Source: Cunninghamia lanceolata (taxonomy: Eukaryota; Streptophyta; Pinopsida; Cupressales; Cupressaceae). From it: DNA of 64,000 bases. The notes under the pieces were generated by a model. The model made no database searches. It was given only the letters and a program-made list of their open reading frames with translations, and was not told where the DNA came from. The translations under genes and the position numbers were made by a program. The DNA lies in NCBI GenBank assembly GCA_027924645.1, contig BSBN01000297.1:2852001-2916000 (forward strand), given 5' to 3'. Below are positions 10,060 to 22,906 of this stretch, one piece after another. Every line of letters starts with the position of its first letter. The stretch's first letter is position 1.

Positions 10060-10990
10060 TCAAATTTTCCTCAGAAATGTTCTTAAAGTGAAGAACATTC
10101 TAAGATTTAATCTATTTTTTGATGTATTGCAACTTTTTACATATTTGGAACATCCTTGATCCTTCTCTAAAAGGACCCTCTGTCCACCATTGTTTGAGGA
10201 GAGAGGGAAACTAAAAATCTCTAAACCACATAGCCTCAAACTTGAAATATGACTTAAAATATGATTTGTGATGTGATTCAAATATGTCAACAAGATCATA
10301 AAGTGATCAGAGCTATAGAAAGGATTGATGGATGTTGAAAAAGTAGAATCTTCTAGTAACCATTCAGTAGAGAACATAAATCTATCAAGTCTTTTAGCAA
10401 TTATAAGAAAATCTTTTCTCCTATTTTTCCATGTGAACCTTCCATTCTTTGGGGGATAGTCAATCAGACTATTTTCATTGATAAAAAAATGAAGTTCTCC
10501 ATTACTTTGAGAGGAGGAGAGACGCCTCCTATGTTTTCTTCCTCATCAATAATTGCATTAAATTCCATTCCTAAGATAACCATTTCATCTTTGAAAGTTA
10601 ACAACAGAGATCCCAAAGAGTTCCAAAGAAGTAATTTGTTGACAACTGATGTAGACCCATAGATGTTGAATAACTAGAAATTAAGAGTAGAGACAAAGCT
10701 TGTTATTTTAATAAGCATCCAATTGGCTTCTAAGGCTATGAATTCCACACCAATTGATTTATCATTCCATAATACTATTAAAACTCTTGGTGCACCTATA
10801 GCCTCTTTCAAAAAATATTTCCATTTAGCTCATTGGAAAATACTTGATTTCCTTGTTCTGTAGCAAGCTTGGTTTCTTGTAAAAAGATAATATCTAGTGC
10901 ATTTAACTTTAATTGATGCTTAATAAAGTGTCACTTGTTAGGAGCATGAATGCCCCTAACATTCCATGAAGGATCTTCATTGTTCTTGAG
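10060..10990 (-). pseudogene. LINE ORF2 endonuclease domain
   Basis: From 10985 on the minus strand: WNVRGIHAPNK (the WNxRG start of the AP-endonuclease-like domain), then IIFLQETKLA (QET, a metal-binding Glu), IYGSTS (the NIYxP region), and LGMEFNAI (GDFN in active enzymes; here the Asp is replaced). The C-terminal signature SSDHFMILLT lies at about 10315-10285 (SDHxP, with the catalytic His kept). The domain nicks target DNA for target-primed reverse transcription. Replacement of the Asp in GDFN and several stops make it inactive. Confidence 0.85.
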
Positions 10991-11049
10991 GAGAGCAGCA
11001 TGCTCTCCTCATTCACATAGATTTATCAAGGGTTGATTGTATTCTAGTT

Positions 11050-12140
11050 TTAATCTCCTCTTGAGTTTTCTTACACTTTGGTTTCCTTCTTTTCTTTGAA
11101 GGAGTTGGGGTTATTGAAAAAACCTTGTCATCTCTTCATATTTGGGAAATGAACAATTTCTCATTGAAATCATAATCAACACTCTCTTTAAGCACTTCTT
11201 CTACAATTTCATCCAATATGTCTTCTCCTACTTTTAGCAGGATATTATTAACCATGTCATCCATATTTTCCTTTGTAAACAGTGGATTTTAAATGGAGGT
11301 TAACCTCTTGTAAGTGAGGATCAATTTCCTATAAGGTCTCTATTTGTTGAATGTTATCCATTGTCTCATTAGCAAGAATAATCTGTGAAGGCCGTTAAAG
11401 TGAAGTAAGACTCTCTTTCTTCATTTATTTCTTTCCAATGTTTTCAGAGGGGTGGCCAAGATGTAAGGGATCTATTTCTAGATCCTCATAGGCCAAAGGG
11501 TCCTACTTAGGTGTTGAATCCTTATGAGGAATCTTGCACTGACTAAAATATGCCCATAGTTATGGAAAAGAGAGCATAGGGGATCCCAACCTTCAAAGAA
11601 AAGACTTTGTGACCATTTTCCGTTAACAGAGGTGAGAGTTACTACTTTTGAAAAGGCTATCAATACATCCATTAACACACAAAAGTGAACAGGTTGTTTA
11701 GGATTATCAAAAAAGTCCATGACATGATTCTGAAAGACCCCCAATGAGTTGCCTATGGTCTCAATAACCCTTAAATCTCTATATTCTAAGGGTAGGTTTT
11801 TGAGTTGGATCTAGAAAGGGGTATACTTGATGTGGGCATTAAAGGGGTCAAAGTTTGGTTGCCAAGGTTGAGAGTAAAGACCAAACCAATTAAGAACTAG
11901 GCTTTCATTTTGAGGACTTTGTCATGAGCCTCTTTGGAAGAGAAAATAGCAGTGGAAAAACCTTTCTCCTCCTCTAGAAAAAATAAATCATTGACTTCCT
12001 CCCAGTTTTCTAAAACCCATTCAAGTAAAATATTCTTAGATGGAGAAAAGTTCCAGAACTTACCGATGAGGAATGTCTTTCATATCTTTCACATGGGGAG
12101 AAATAATAGGATCTTGGCATCCACCATACCATCATAGGGT
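11050..12140 (-). pseudogene. LINE ORF1, DUF4283-like with degenerate zinc knuckle
   Basis: Reading down from about 12130: NGFSPSKNILLEWVLENW, then KGFSTAIFSSKEAHDKVL, then NFDPFNAHIKYTPF and IQLKNLPLEYRD. This is the order of the DUF4283 domain of plant LINE ORF1 proteins, which are thought to bind RNA. It is followed by HFCVLMDVL and LCSLFHNYGHIL (11744-11478), which stands where a CCHC knuckle would be; most of the cysteines are gone. A few stops and shifts interrupt it. It lies directly upstream of ORF2 on the same strand, as in L1-type elements. Confidence 0.82.
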
Positions 12141-12170
12141 TTCGATAAGGGACTGCCATTTTTTTAAATA

Positions 12171-12317
12171 GTTCTTCATTGTGCACTATTTTGGGTTTAA
12201 TCTACCATATTTATTGTATGTGAGTACTTTGCCTTTACCACGTTTGAGTGGTGATTTGTTAAGACAAATGCCCTTCTTTGACCCTAATGATGATCCCTAC
12301 GATGCCAGTTGTTAAAG
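12171..12317. other. Short spacer, possibly LINE 5' region
   Basis: Contains no recognisable coding sequence. It may be the 5' untranslated region of the minus-strand LINE. Confidence 0.35.
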
Positions 12318-13069
12318 TTGTTAAACAAATACTTATTCAACGTTGAGAAGTCGAATTGAATATTAGTGCACCAGTTATGATTAGCACTTCATAGAACTAA
12401 TCTCTAGAACAAGGAAGCTTGCCCTCGCGTCATCCATCCATTTAACTTGGTCAGAATTGCTTATATTACTTTTTAATGGTCGTCGAATCTCATCCCATTG
12501 TAATTCGATGCAAGCAAAGGATTTAATTTATTCATTGACGTTGTCCTGTCGATCAAACACACCATCATCATTATTTTTATTGTAAGTGTGAATTTCAATG
12601 TTTAAGACTCTGGGGGATGATTAAAGAGACGTAGCATATCTGGTTATAAATGAATATACTAAATTGCATGGATCCCAACTGAAAAAACTTCTATTGTTTT
12701 TAATATTATGGCGGAGATAAACAAAGGAGGATAGAATATACTTGTTATATTTCATGATTACCTTCACCAGAAAAACAAACTCCGAGGTGAGGTGACTTAA
12801 TTTTATGTATCTTGGATAGTCTATTGAAATTATCATCCCTTGAGTTAGCTTATGCAGCTAGTGACATTGATTTTGATATTGACTTGGTTGTGCACTATGT
12901 GGATGCTTGGATGCTTACCATTTGTCAAGTAAATTCATATGTTTTCTATAATCATAATAATTATTAAGTCATACTATAGCTCTTATGTGTCATTTGGATG
13001 ATGTCATCGATGGTTCCTAGTTATTATAATGTTTTAGATGATGTGATTTTAAGTATGCTCCTAGGATAT
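12318..13069 (+). repeat. Third, internally deleted copy of the 30.07/42.31-kb repeat
   Basis: The stretch from TTATTCAACGTTGAGAAG to GTATGCTCCTAGG aligns with 30068-32080 and 42306-44290, but lacks about 1.25 kb (copy-1 30575-31827), the segment that holds the gag fragment in the other copies. The junction here reads GACTTAATTT|TATGTATCTTGG. A smaller gap (about 25 bases) lies near 12775. It shows that the repeat family has moved or been copied independently of the large duplication. Confidence 0.85.
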
Positions 13070-13348
13070 GTTGGCCTACACCTAAATTCTTGATTAAATT
13101 TGGTACTTATATGTTTTTGTAGTATCTTTTGTCAGTTCAAATACATACTCTTATCGCATGTTCTTCAAGTATGTTCTCCTTCTTTCATTTTGCGGTGAAG
13201 TCTGATGAGTTGTTTTGTCCCCACTCTTCTTCCATTTTACGTTGTGGTGCCTTGTTCTATTCCGTAGTGTCCTCCTATGCCCCTATCACTTATCATGTTC
13301 ATAAGTTGTATAGCATCATCTTTTCATGTTATTATTGTCACCGCAAGG
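13070..13348 (+). other. LTR-like non-coding DNA, left flank of the 4.6-kb insertion
   Basis: A T/C-rich stretch without credible coding sequence. Together with 17994-19130 it appears to be one continuous block split by the 4.6-kb element. I suspect LTR sequence of the gag-bearing element at 20.2-22.9 kb, but no edges are visible. Confidence 0.35.
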
Positions 13349-13353
13349 ACTAA
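13349..13353 (+). repeat. Left 5-bp target-site duplication (ACTAA)
   Basis: ACTAA immediately before TGTAATGCCC; repeated at 17989-17993. Confidence 0.82.
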
Positions 13354-16300
13354 TGTAATGCCCTGTTATGCAACCCTAGAGAGTTAGGAAATCTAAAGAA
13401 TAAAACGGAGAATTTTTTTTTAAAACAAGTAAAAGTACTAATCACCAGATAAGATAACAATTAACATCAATAAAAAATCATTTTACCAACTAACATCTCT
13501 AGGAAACATAACCGCATTAAGAAATTTAAGCATAAATCCATAACAACATAATTCAGCACAAGTGTCCACTAGCAAGATCTGTTACATCACTTTTAATAAT
13601 GTTTACAAGTCCAAAGAAGATACATCGTAGCATACTTACAAGGCTTCTTATTAGTATAAGTCATCGCTATACAATTCTGGAAGCATAATGCAAATCTTAA
13701 GATGCATATACAGGTCTAGAACTGGAAAGACACATCTGCCATGAACACAAACTAAGATGCCAAAGAAAACCAATGGATTAAGCTCTTCCACCTGACCATG
13801 TGGAACCCTGAGGTCCACCCCCCGAGCTAGGAGATAACAATGAGGTTCCACCAAGACAAGGATCAAAAGGTGGAAATAAGTAGATACAAAATCAACACAA
13901 AAAACACTGACCAATAGTGGCTAATCACTACTCCAGAGGCAACAATAGAAGGTAACATAAGGGAAGTAACTATGCTGCAATAGGAAGAGTGTCATTGCAT
14001 GGTCCTAGCATGGGTTATCCAGGCTATCTTTCTCTAGAAATTGGCCCCCATCTATGGTTACCCTGGCAGCCTCTCTCTAGGCACCAGCCCCATAGGGTGA
14101 CACATGCGGAATCGACTTATCCTTTCATGAAGACAAGGAGGTCAATCATGCCAACCAGGCCTTCTCATCCCATCCTTAGTCTGTGAGAGCGCTATAGGCA
14201 TGGGTGAGGCATCAAAATTATCTTATTATGTGTTTTATCTACCCAAACCCTCCTAGATAAATTATTATGTTTCCACTTGATTACTACTTCCATAGGGTTA
14301 TCTAGACAGCCATTTTGGGCATCAGCCCCACTATGAAAGCCACTCCCCTACATGCAACTAGTACCCTATCATGACAAAATACAAAAATATTGCAAGGTAT
14401 CACTCATCCTGTAGACCGATATCATAACAAGATTACTACAAATACCAGTGCCCAAATTAATAATCTTCCTCCTATAAGTGGAAGGCATTAAGAAACATCA
14501 TAATCACAAGACAACACTAACAAACCACTGGAGCTAAGTAACTTTTAACACAAATACCTATAGTCCCATCCTATATTTGACCCTAATACTACTGGGACAA
14601 ATTATCAATTCCACAATACTGGATTCAATGTTCAAATAACATGACACTTAATAATTATGACATCCCACAAGAAGCATCATGAACACTTTACACTTGATCT
14701 TAATAAAATATAACTGCGAGATTCAAAAATAAATTTAAGTGCAACAATCCAATTTCTTCATTAATACACATTGGTTTGTAATTGAAAATGGAAACTACAA
14801 AGAAGAATATATAATATCCAAAGATCAAAACTCAATTACGGACATTAAAACACCTTTCAAACTATTTTAAATATTAAATCATGGATTCTATATAAAATTT
14901 TAAATCTCTTTCTAGTAAAATAATAATTTTAATAATACTCTATTCAAAACTCAAGATTTATAATTCCAACTATTATTTTTTATAACTAATACTACCATTT
15001 AAATCTATTCACATTAAATTCCTAAAATTATCCCAAACCTTATTTTTAATAATTTATGACTACTAATTTTCCTTAATAAAGATAAGTGCACAAATTTGAT
15101 TAAATTTGGAAAATAGTATAATACAAAATATTAAATTAATAACTCTATTCTAACAAAATAAAATAAGTAAAAAAAAATATGTTTATATTCATACTCTATT
15201 ATATTAATGAGTTGGTTACATTCATTTATAGCAAATTGACCAAATAAATAAACACAATATTATAATCTTCTATGAAGGTGTTTGCTATCAGATATTCATG
15301 GAGTTACATATGGAAGCTTTCTAAAAAGACTTTATTTACCAATCCTCCTAACTACAGATTTCAAAAGACTCTTACTAAATTGATCACCAGACAGAAATGA
15401 AGATATATGTTGTAATTATAATTAATATTCTTTAGCCAAGAGAGAAGAAGTCGATGGTAAATTTTTAGACGTTTCATAAAGGAAAAAGATAAACGACCCG
15501 CCAAAGATAATGTGCCAAGAGAAAAATAAATTACAGATCAATAGAAAACATAGGACGTCGCTCCCCTTAGCTTGCTTAGGCATTAATTTGAAGGTAGAAA
15601 GTTATAGCAGATTGGCCTAAACAGGAGCGAATGGGAAGGTTGCATAGTCAAACAAACTTTGATGTCATCCAAAAGGAATGGTGTTGCAAAAAGTATCTCA
15701 TGGATAGAGGTAGATATTGGTTCAATGAAGAAAAGATTTCAGGAAATAAAGTCTAATTGAATTTTTTATATGAATTGCAGGTATTGGACCGAGAAGACAA
15801 AGGATGGCGTCAGGGGTAACCTCCACCAGCACGTCAAGAATTGAAGCATAATAGACATACAGAGGATGCCATACTAAGACGTTCAACTATACATTTAATG
15901 AATCCACTCAGAATAACACCAGGTGAGTTGATTTAAACTTTGCAGGATGCAGATTTGAAAGCTAAGAGACGTTAAAGAGGTCGGCCAGTTAAAACCAAGT
16001 TGGCTTCATTGAATTTAAAGGAAACTAATCAATTGTGTCCATCCTAAATTGAGTTTGGTTTTAAAGAAGAATGCAAGAACTGATTAGAAAAAACCCCATG
16101 TCGCCCAAATAGGTAGTAGTTCATCTATATTTGTTTTTGAATAGAAATCCTCTGGCAAATCACCCCAAGTGGGCTGATCAATTAAGCATAGTTTAAGGAT
16201 GAAATCAAATACACAACCAGGTAAATAACGGTCCATTTATTGGTAAAATCATTGCAGAGTAAACCACTAAATCTAGCAAGAAGCTGAATGGATGGGAAAA

Positions 16301-17988
16301 TCACAGGCTGAGATGAATCTGCTAAAAGAGCTTCAGGATAAGGAATGGATTCAGTTTGAAGCATTAGAAAGAATAAATCAAGTGATTGACCCCACAATAA
16401 AAGAAAATGAGATTGTGAAATGATGAAGGGAGCGATTAAAAGAAACCATCGATTGACCAAAGAAAAACTTGCCAAAAGTTCAAATTTATTGAAAATCTTA
16501 AAGTACCTATTTAAGCAGCCTCAGTCATGAAGTATATAGGGAATAACAAAAAGAATTTATTGAAAGAAGGGCACACCCAAGGTGCAAAGACTATTCATTG
16601 CAGAGTGAAGACAAAGTGGAAGATAATAATCATTAGTATTGCATGGAGACCGTGAATGAAATAAGCGACAGGAAGACATGAACATTCACCAAAACATACT
16701 AATGGTAGATTAGAAGAAAATGCATCAGGCTAACATGCATGCCATTATGGTTTTTAGATAGTCCAAAAGCAATGGAAGAGAGGGAATGATTCATTTTCAA
16801 AGACACAAATAACATTCATTCAATCATACAAAAGACATACCTAAAATTTGATCCTTGAGCTTTAGAATCCTCCTCCCGTTCAATTTCTTCTCCCTCCAAA
16901 TCTCTTCTTCCAAAAACTTCCCAAAATCTCTAGAAAACCCCCTTCAAATAATTCCCATCATGCAAAAATAGACAAAGCCCATTAATTTCCCACTTCCCAT
17001 TTCTGTTACTGAAAATCCACCTTCTCCCAAATTTAAATGCAATAAATCTCCTCTTACAGGGAGAATCTCAATCCTGACAAATCACTCAAACAATAAATTA
17101 TTAAATAATAAGAGATAATATCTTTTAAGCTAAACAAGATACATATTTAATCAATTAATATAATATTAATTACTTATGATTATTATCATTTTTTACTAAC
17201 TATTGAAGTTATTAATTTAATTTCTATTAAAATCACTTATTCAATATTCTCCAATTTTCACATTATTTATTAACAAACTAGATACATAATAATATACCTA
17301 AACTTATGACTATTATTATTACTATAACAATTAATAAATCCCCAACAATTACACATAGACTATAAACTAAAAAGCTCAAACAATAACAACCACATACCAA
17401 TAGATGACCAATACCCGAGGGCAAGTACCACTGAGTGACATCTACACCCATGACCACAAACTGAAGACAATGGCTAACATAGGGAACCCCATGTTATCTC
17501 CCATCCACATTATCCATTGGTGTAAAGGCACGCTCAGACCTGCTAAGTCAGGTGGAGTCGATGCCTGGTACCTACAACCTACATCAAAACGAGGTGTTGC
17601 ATACGAGCATATACCTATATAACAAACACACAGTGTCAGGGTGCTCATAATGAGTAGTGCTACACTGTCCCTTCACCAAAAGCATGGCATATAACATAAA
17701 CATCTCTAACTATCAATCAGGTATCAACCAATCACATAAAGCATGATAACTCTACTTCGCATAATCATCTAACCATTAACTGATCATGTCAAAACACATC
17801 ATTTACTATAATATCAACAATGTCACTATAATGATCATAACAAATATCAACAACCACATCAATAATCCATAATCCATAATGAGCATAACTAAGCATAAAC
17901 AAGAAGTCTATCATCCACATGTCTCAAAAATGTCTAAGTGTAACTGAAATACTATCACTGTTAGAAAACCAAAATGAGGGGCACTACA
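13354..17988 (-). mobile_element. 4.6-kb LTR-like element with 5-bp target duplication
   Basis: The block begins TGTAATGCCC and ends GGGCACTACA: ten-base inverted ends with one mismatch and TG...CA termini, as in LTRs. It is flanked by ACTAA on both sides. I see no second LTR start inside and no gag or pol coding on either strand. It is thus either one very long solo LTR or a non-autonomous element whose LTRs have diverged beyond recognition. The orientation is probably minus, since the TGTAGTGCCCC reading at the right end resembles plant LTR starts. The interior has GC-richer ends (13.8-14.2 and 17.4-17.65 kb) and a very AT-rich middle (14.7-15.3 kb). Confidence 0.72.
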
Positions 17989-17993
17989 ACTAA
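17989..17993 (+). repeat. Right 5-bp target-site duplication (ACTAA)
   Basis: Second copy of ACTAA, directly after the CA end of the element. Confidence 0.82.
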
Positions 17994-20246
17994 TATCTAT
18001 TATTAGATTTGTTCTCTTTGTGATGGTTGATCCTTTGTGTAGCAAGTTCTCCTAGTTTATTGTGCGCACATTCTATTGTCGTGAGTTGTGCCCCTCTTGG
18101 TGGTTGTTTCACCTTGAAGTGGTTCTCATTCATCTTTCTAATGCATCCCTTGTCCATGGTGGTTCATTTTTTGGTTGATGGTGTTCTTGTAAGCATGTGT
18201 TGGTTGCGCATGGTTTGTGGTTTTCATGTTCTAGTTGTAGTTATTATTTGGTTGATTTGTGCCTTTGTAGTAGATTCATTGGTTTTTTATTACATCTTGT
18301 CGATGGTGGCTTCTAAGTACTTTAAGGTTCCACTTTCTCAAGGTAGTTATTTATCATTTTGTTATCCCTGATTTGTTTTCCACATCCCTTCCACCGTTCG
18401 ATATGCTTTGAGTTCACATGGATAGCTTGTTTTCAAATAAAGTTCAAAGTGTTTACCTACCTTGCCATTCACTACTCACTCTCACCTACCCCAACCTAGT
18501 GTTTTTAAGTTCACGGTTTATCTCAAATATTGTCATTTTGGTCAACTCAATTGGTGGTTGGATGTCTCTTCGACATTTACTGGTTTGTCCTTATTGCCTT
18601 GGTGATTTTTTTGTAGGCATGCTATATTAGAACATGATCTAAATGTTCATCTCGAGGCCCTTCACGTAGGCATGGTGGGCTTTTTCATTTTAAATATTCA
18701 TCTTTCATATGACATAGGGTTTAATGCCAATCCTATTGGTGTTTGTGTGGGGAGTGGTTTCCCATGTTGTTCCTCTATTTCCTTGTGCCATGGGGCACCC
18801 TTGTGATTCACGGTTATGAGATTGTGGCGTGAGGCCTTTATTGAGTTGATCTTGCATTATCCCATGTGATCTCCTAGTAGGGTATTATATGTATCCCGTT
18901 GATGATGAGGTGGTAGAAATTTAAATTTCCCTCCAACATTATGAATCTGAATGCTATATATTCATGAGTTAGAGAGGGGAAAAGGGTTGGTTGTTGGCAT
19001 GGTTGTAAATTAGAGTAGAGAAGAGAGTGTTGCAGAGTTTGTCTCCATTGTATCATTGTGTCATTGCTTCTGTAGTCGACTAGAGTAATGAATATAAGTG
19101 CAATCCTCAATCACTTGAATGTCTCCATGAGTATTTTGTATGTTTTTGATAGTGTGGAAAACTATCTTAATCATGTTTGTTGATTTGAGTATTGTCTTTG
19201 ATTGGTTTGTCTACACAAGGGCTATAAAATCCCTCATATTATTTTTTTGTGAGGTATCCTTTTAATGTAATGTAGGAAGTGTATGAGTCTATTGATGGAT
19301 AATTAAGAATATGTTCATGTCTAGCTATCTTGCAATATCATCTGTTTCCAATCTTTACATGCAGAGCCTATCTTATGTGTAATATTGTAAAGCATAGTCA
19401 TCCTTGGCATCTTCTTTGAGATGACTTATTGTGGTTTATTAAGTAATGTTCCTTGATCATGGATTCTTGATTCTTTTTCCCATATATGATAATGACACTC
19501 ATCTACAATTTGTTTCAATCTGTTGTCATCCCATTGTACATATAGAAAACAACAAAAATCAACCTATAACAAGTAAGTAGAGTTAGTTAATCTATTGGAT
19601 TACATGATCTCACTGCCTTGTTATTTTAAAGTGCATGTAAGCCTCGTAAAGGTCATTCATCTAGTTTAATCTACATTGTCATTGTTGTCACATCCATTTG
19701 TGAAGTGGGATAATGTACCACAAATCTTTAGGGGTTATGAAGAATCCATTCTAGTCTTGACATGTTTGTTACATATACTTATAGAAGTGTTTCATCCTTG
19801 GTTCAAGGTAAACCAACACATTGGTCTTAGTGACAATACAATAGGAGTTTCATGTGTTCCAGATATGGTTTATCTCAAGGTTAGTTTCATCATTGTTTGT
19901 CCTTAGTTGTTTTAAGAAATACACCTTAGGGAACACCCCCTTGATCCAATAGAACCTAAAGAAGAAGATGGAGATATCCATACTTATCAGTTGGTAGTCT
20001 CATGTCACTATCTAATCATGAGCTCTACCTTCTACCTTTGACGGCATACCCCTATTCTTAGGTGTTTGTGTAAGTATCTGAGATAGGTAGAATTACATGT
20101 CTAGTAAGGGTAATAAATTGGCATCATTTTTAAGAATGCACTAAGCTTGTCTTTCATCTTTTAAACTTTTGCAACTTAATGAAGAAATTTTCTATGTATA
20201 TCAATTTTTGTGTGTGCAGTTGGTAGCTTATCACCTTGCACTAGAA
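17994..20246 (+). other. Non-coding, probable LTR/leader of the downstream gag element
   Basis: No coding signal. The stretch 18895-19130 resembles a transcribed LTR region, but I cannot identify TG/CA edges. It leads to a primer-site-like sequence at 20253 and then a gag remnant, so I infer that it contains the element's 5' LTR. Confidence 0.35.
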
Positions 20247-20252
20247 AATTGG

Positions 20253-20265
20253 TGTCAAGAGATAG
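20253..20265 (+). promoter_or_regulatory. Possible primer-binding site (iMet tRNA type)
   Basis: TTGGTGTCAAGAG about 170 bases before the gag remnant resembles the plant iMet primer site TGGTATCAGAGC. Two or three mismatches and the absence of a clear LTR end make this tentative. Confidence 0.4.
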
Positions 20266-20423
20266 TTGAAAACTTGAAGACTCAAATTAGTTTAATTGTG
20301 ATCTTGGGTTTGCTAATGTTTACTCTACCATGTTTTCTACCATAGTATTTTTTCTCTTCCTAGCAAATCTTGTGACTCTGTTTGAAAAGAAACCTAGTCT
20401 AAGATCAAGATAATAGCTTGTAA

Positions 20424-22380
20424 ATGGAAAGGAGGATACATTCTAGAGACTTTCAGGAGCAAGAAGATATTGCAACTCATGCAAACAATTATCAAGCTAC
20501 ATGGAGAGCTAAAAATACAAGTAAGTTCACTGAGTCCTCTCCACAAGAGCACGAGATTGGTACTTCTAGTAAAAACAATGTATTTCTAATGACTCTACAA
20601 ATAACTTAATTAGAAATAAAAGAAGAACCCATAGGTTTGATTACAATGTGAGAATAAATAACATACCTATTGGTAGAAAAGGTAGAGGCAATTCTAACAA
20701 TGCTCATCTTTAGAGATTGGGAATTCTTGATCCTAGTGTAAGAACTTAGCATAATGTATCGCATCTAGCATCCCCTATGCTCTCACATAGAAATGAATTT
20801 GATCATGATACCACATTATATTATACTAGTGAACATGCATGGTAAAAGAGTGATCAATGTGAAAGAGACATTGATCAAGAGATGGATCTATTGGATCATC
20901 TCATACAAAGGCATCAAGAGTTACAAGAACAAATTGAACAATAACAAGCTCAATTAGCTTAGTAATCTTAACTACATGGCTAGATAGTTTCTCAACAAAA
21001 TAAAAACCATGGTGGTTATGCTCGACATCATCTTGCACATAACTAGTGCTTAGTATAGCCAACATTTTAATAATCCTTTGAATATGAGAGCTCAATTCTA
21101 GATGCAAGCTCAAAGATTTCCATCAATAAGGAAAACTTTGAGAATGGAGATATATTGGCAGTTGGATTTCTTTTGGATCCCTAATTATCCCAATGTTATT
21201 CCTAATGAGATCAAGGGAAAGATTCTAAAATTCCAAGGTAACGATACAATTACCAGAGAAGAACATTTGAGGCACTTCATTAACATCACAAATGAGTATA
21301 AGATTGATCATGAGGATGTGATAATAAAGTTGTTTGTGCATTTCTTGGAGGAAAGCACAAAAAGCGGTATAGGAGCTTTCTTGATAATAGCATAGACTCA
21401 TCGAATCAATTCGTGCGAGTGTTTAGACTTTATTATAGAGATATGATTGATCCCAAGTTTGTAATCCATGAGTTAACAGTAATTAAGAAGGGAGTTAATG
21501 AGGTGGCGATGGATTTTAATACTAGATGCATCATGACTATGAGGAAGGTTCCACCCAATCTAAGACCAAATGAATCAATGTGCTTGGTCTTGTATTGTGG
21601 CATGTTTAATGCTAAAATTGGATATTGATTAAGGGATATAATAATCCACAAACTTTGAGAGAGGCCTATGCCACCACAATAAATATTGAGAGCAACATGT
21701 AGGCATCAAGAAAACACATTAAGAGGTTAGACGTAAAGATCTCCCAACTGGATAGACGCATTCTTAGTAAACCTCTCTCTACTAAAGATAATCTGGATAA
21801 ACTTATGGGTGATATGAAAGACCTAGATCATATAAGGTAGTAAAGAATGAGAAGGGTATGCCATCTAGTACCATTGAAACTCACTTTAATGAAAGACAAA
21901 GGTTATACAATAGGTACCATACAATACAGATTGATCTAAAAGGCCACTACAAGATGATAGACAAATAATTCCAAGTTAAGCAAATTCCAGATATATCTTG
22001 ATAGAGATACTCTAGATCCTTTAATAAAGGAACATGTAAATTTTTAAGAGGATTTGTTATAGTGTGACACTTGTTACTTACTGCATAATCCTATAAAGTG
22101 CATAGTTACACTTGTAGTGGTGAAAGAAATTGAATTTCACAATCAAGATGAAGGCCTTGAATATTATGATGATAATGAGATTGCTCAAGTAGACACATGG
22201 TCCAACATTGGCAGGAAGATTCTAAAGATGAAGATCCAACCCAAGATGTTGATGAAGAAGTATTTCAATATGTTTATGATAGCAGTCCTACCTAATATGA
22301 GTTTCCTATAGATGAATTTTGGAATCTTAAGGAACTCATGTGACAACAAGTACAAAAGGAACAAACCATCAAGCAAAGAT
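20424..22380 (+). pseudogene. Ty3/gypsy gag remnant
   Basis: Frames at 20424, 21102 and 21413 join into a capsid-like sequence. FPNVIP-type residues (here YPNVIPNEIKGKILKF) are followed by REEHLRHFINI and VIIKLFVHFLEE (usually LFxxTLEG). Then come QFVRVFRLYYRD and HELTVIKKGVNE, and lastly VAMDFNTRCIMTMRKVP (usually EFNxRFxKxxxKIP). This is the retrotransposon gag core in the expected order. Stops and shifts lie at about 20610-21100, 21393 and 21625. The later part (21660-21840) keeps TLREAYATTINIE, common just after the core. Gag would form the particle that packages element RNA. Confidence 0.85.
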
Positions 22381-22906
22381 ATTAAGGCTCTCACAGATGT
22401 TGTAGTTATGTAGGTGTAGAGTGGTTACCAGTTGAGAAGCTGGTAGGGAAACTTAGAAACAATGTTTGTGATATATTCAAGCTTGATGCACCTCTACATA
22501 AATTGAAAAGTCCAAGTAGAATTCAAATGTTGATAAAAGAGATAATGATGCTATAAAGAGGGAAATTGAGAGGAAGAAATCTCCTATCCAAGAGAGTGTG
22601 GCCTAGAAAATATATGTGTGAAAAATAATAAGGTTGCGATACCATCAAGTAGCGTTGAGACTCCAAATGTAAATAATCCAAGTACCAGATTAGAAAAATC
22701 TTAGAGTGTATCAGATAAAGAGAGATAGATCCAAAGAGAAGGGTGATGTGGTTAAAGCTGAGGATATTTCTACTTGTGGTCAAACTATTCCATTTATATC
22801 TACCACATATGATGTTATAGTACTGCACTCTACCCCTTTGCCTAATTATATATCTCCATTCATGTTCGTCAAGTTACGAGTCAAGTCAAAAACTATTTTC
22901 CTATAG
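22381..22906 (+). other. Continuation of the gag element, unrecognised
   Basis: Short open frames (for example 22706-22906) lie just downstream of gag where a protease or linker would be, but I see no D-S/T-G active-site motif. Possibly a degraded gag-pol linker. Confidence 0.3.

Larger units (their letters stand above)
5655..12170 (-). mobile_element. L1-type LINE, minus strand, decayed, with two nested insertions
   Basis: Read on the minus strand this is a nearly complete L1-type non-LTR retrotransposon: ORF1 (DUF4283-like, about 12130-11050), then ORF2 with endonuclease (about 10990-10060), reverse transcriptase (about 9800-9040, resuming at 7302-6430) and the C-terminal zinc-binding region (6230-5674). 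A SINE (6253-6405) and a 1,765-bp insert (7303-9067) interrupt it. Many stops and frame changes show it is inactive. No poly(A) tail (poly(T) on the plus strand) is seen at the low-coordinate end, so the 3' end may be lost. Confidence 0.88.

Noticed and set aside
13354..17988. DNA transposon with 10-bp terminal inverted repeats
   Set aside because: TG...CA ends and a 5-bp duplication fit an LTR element better; no transposase and no longer inverted repeats.
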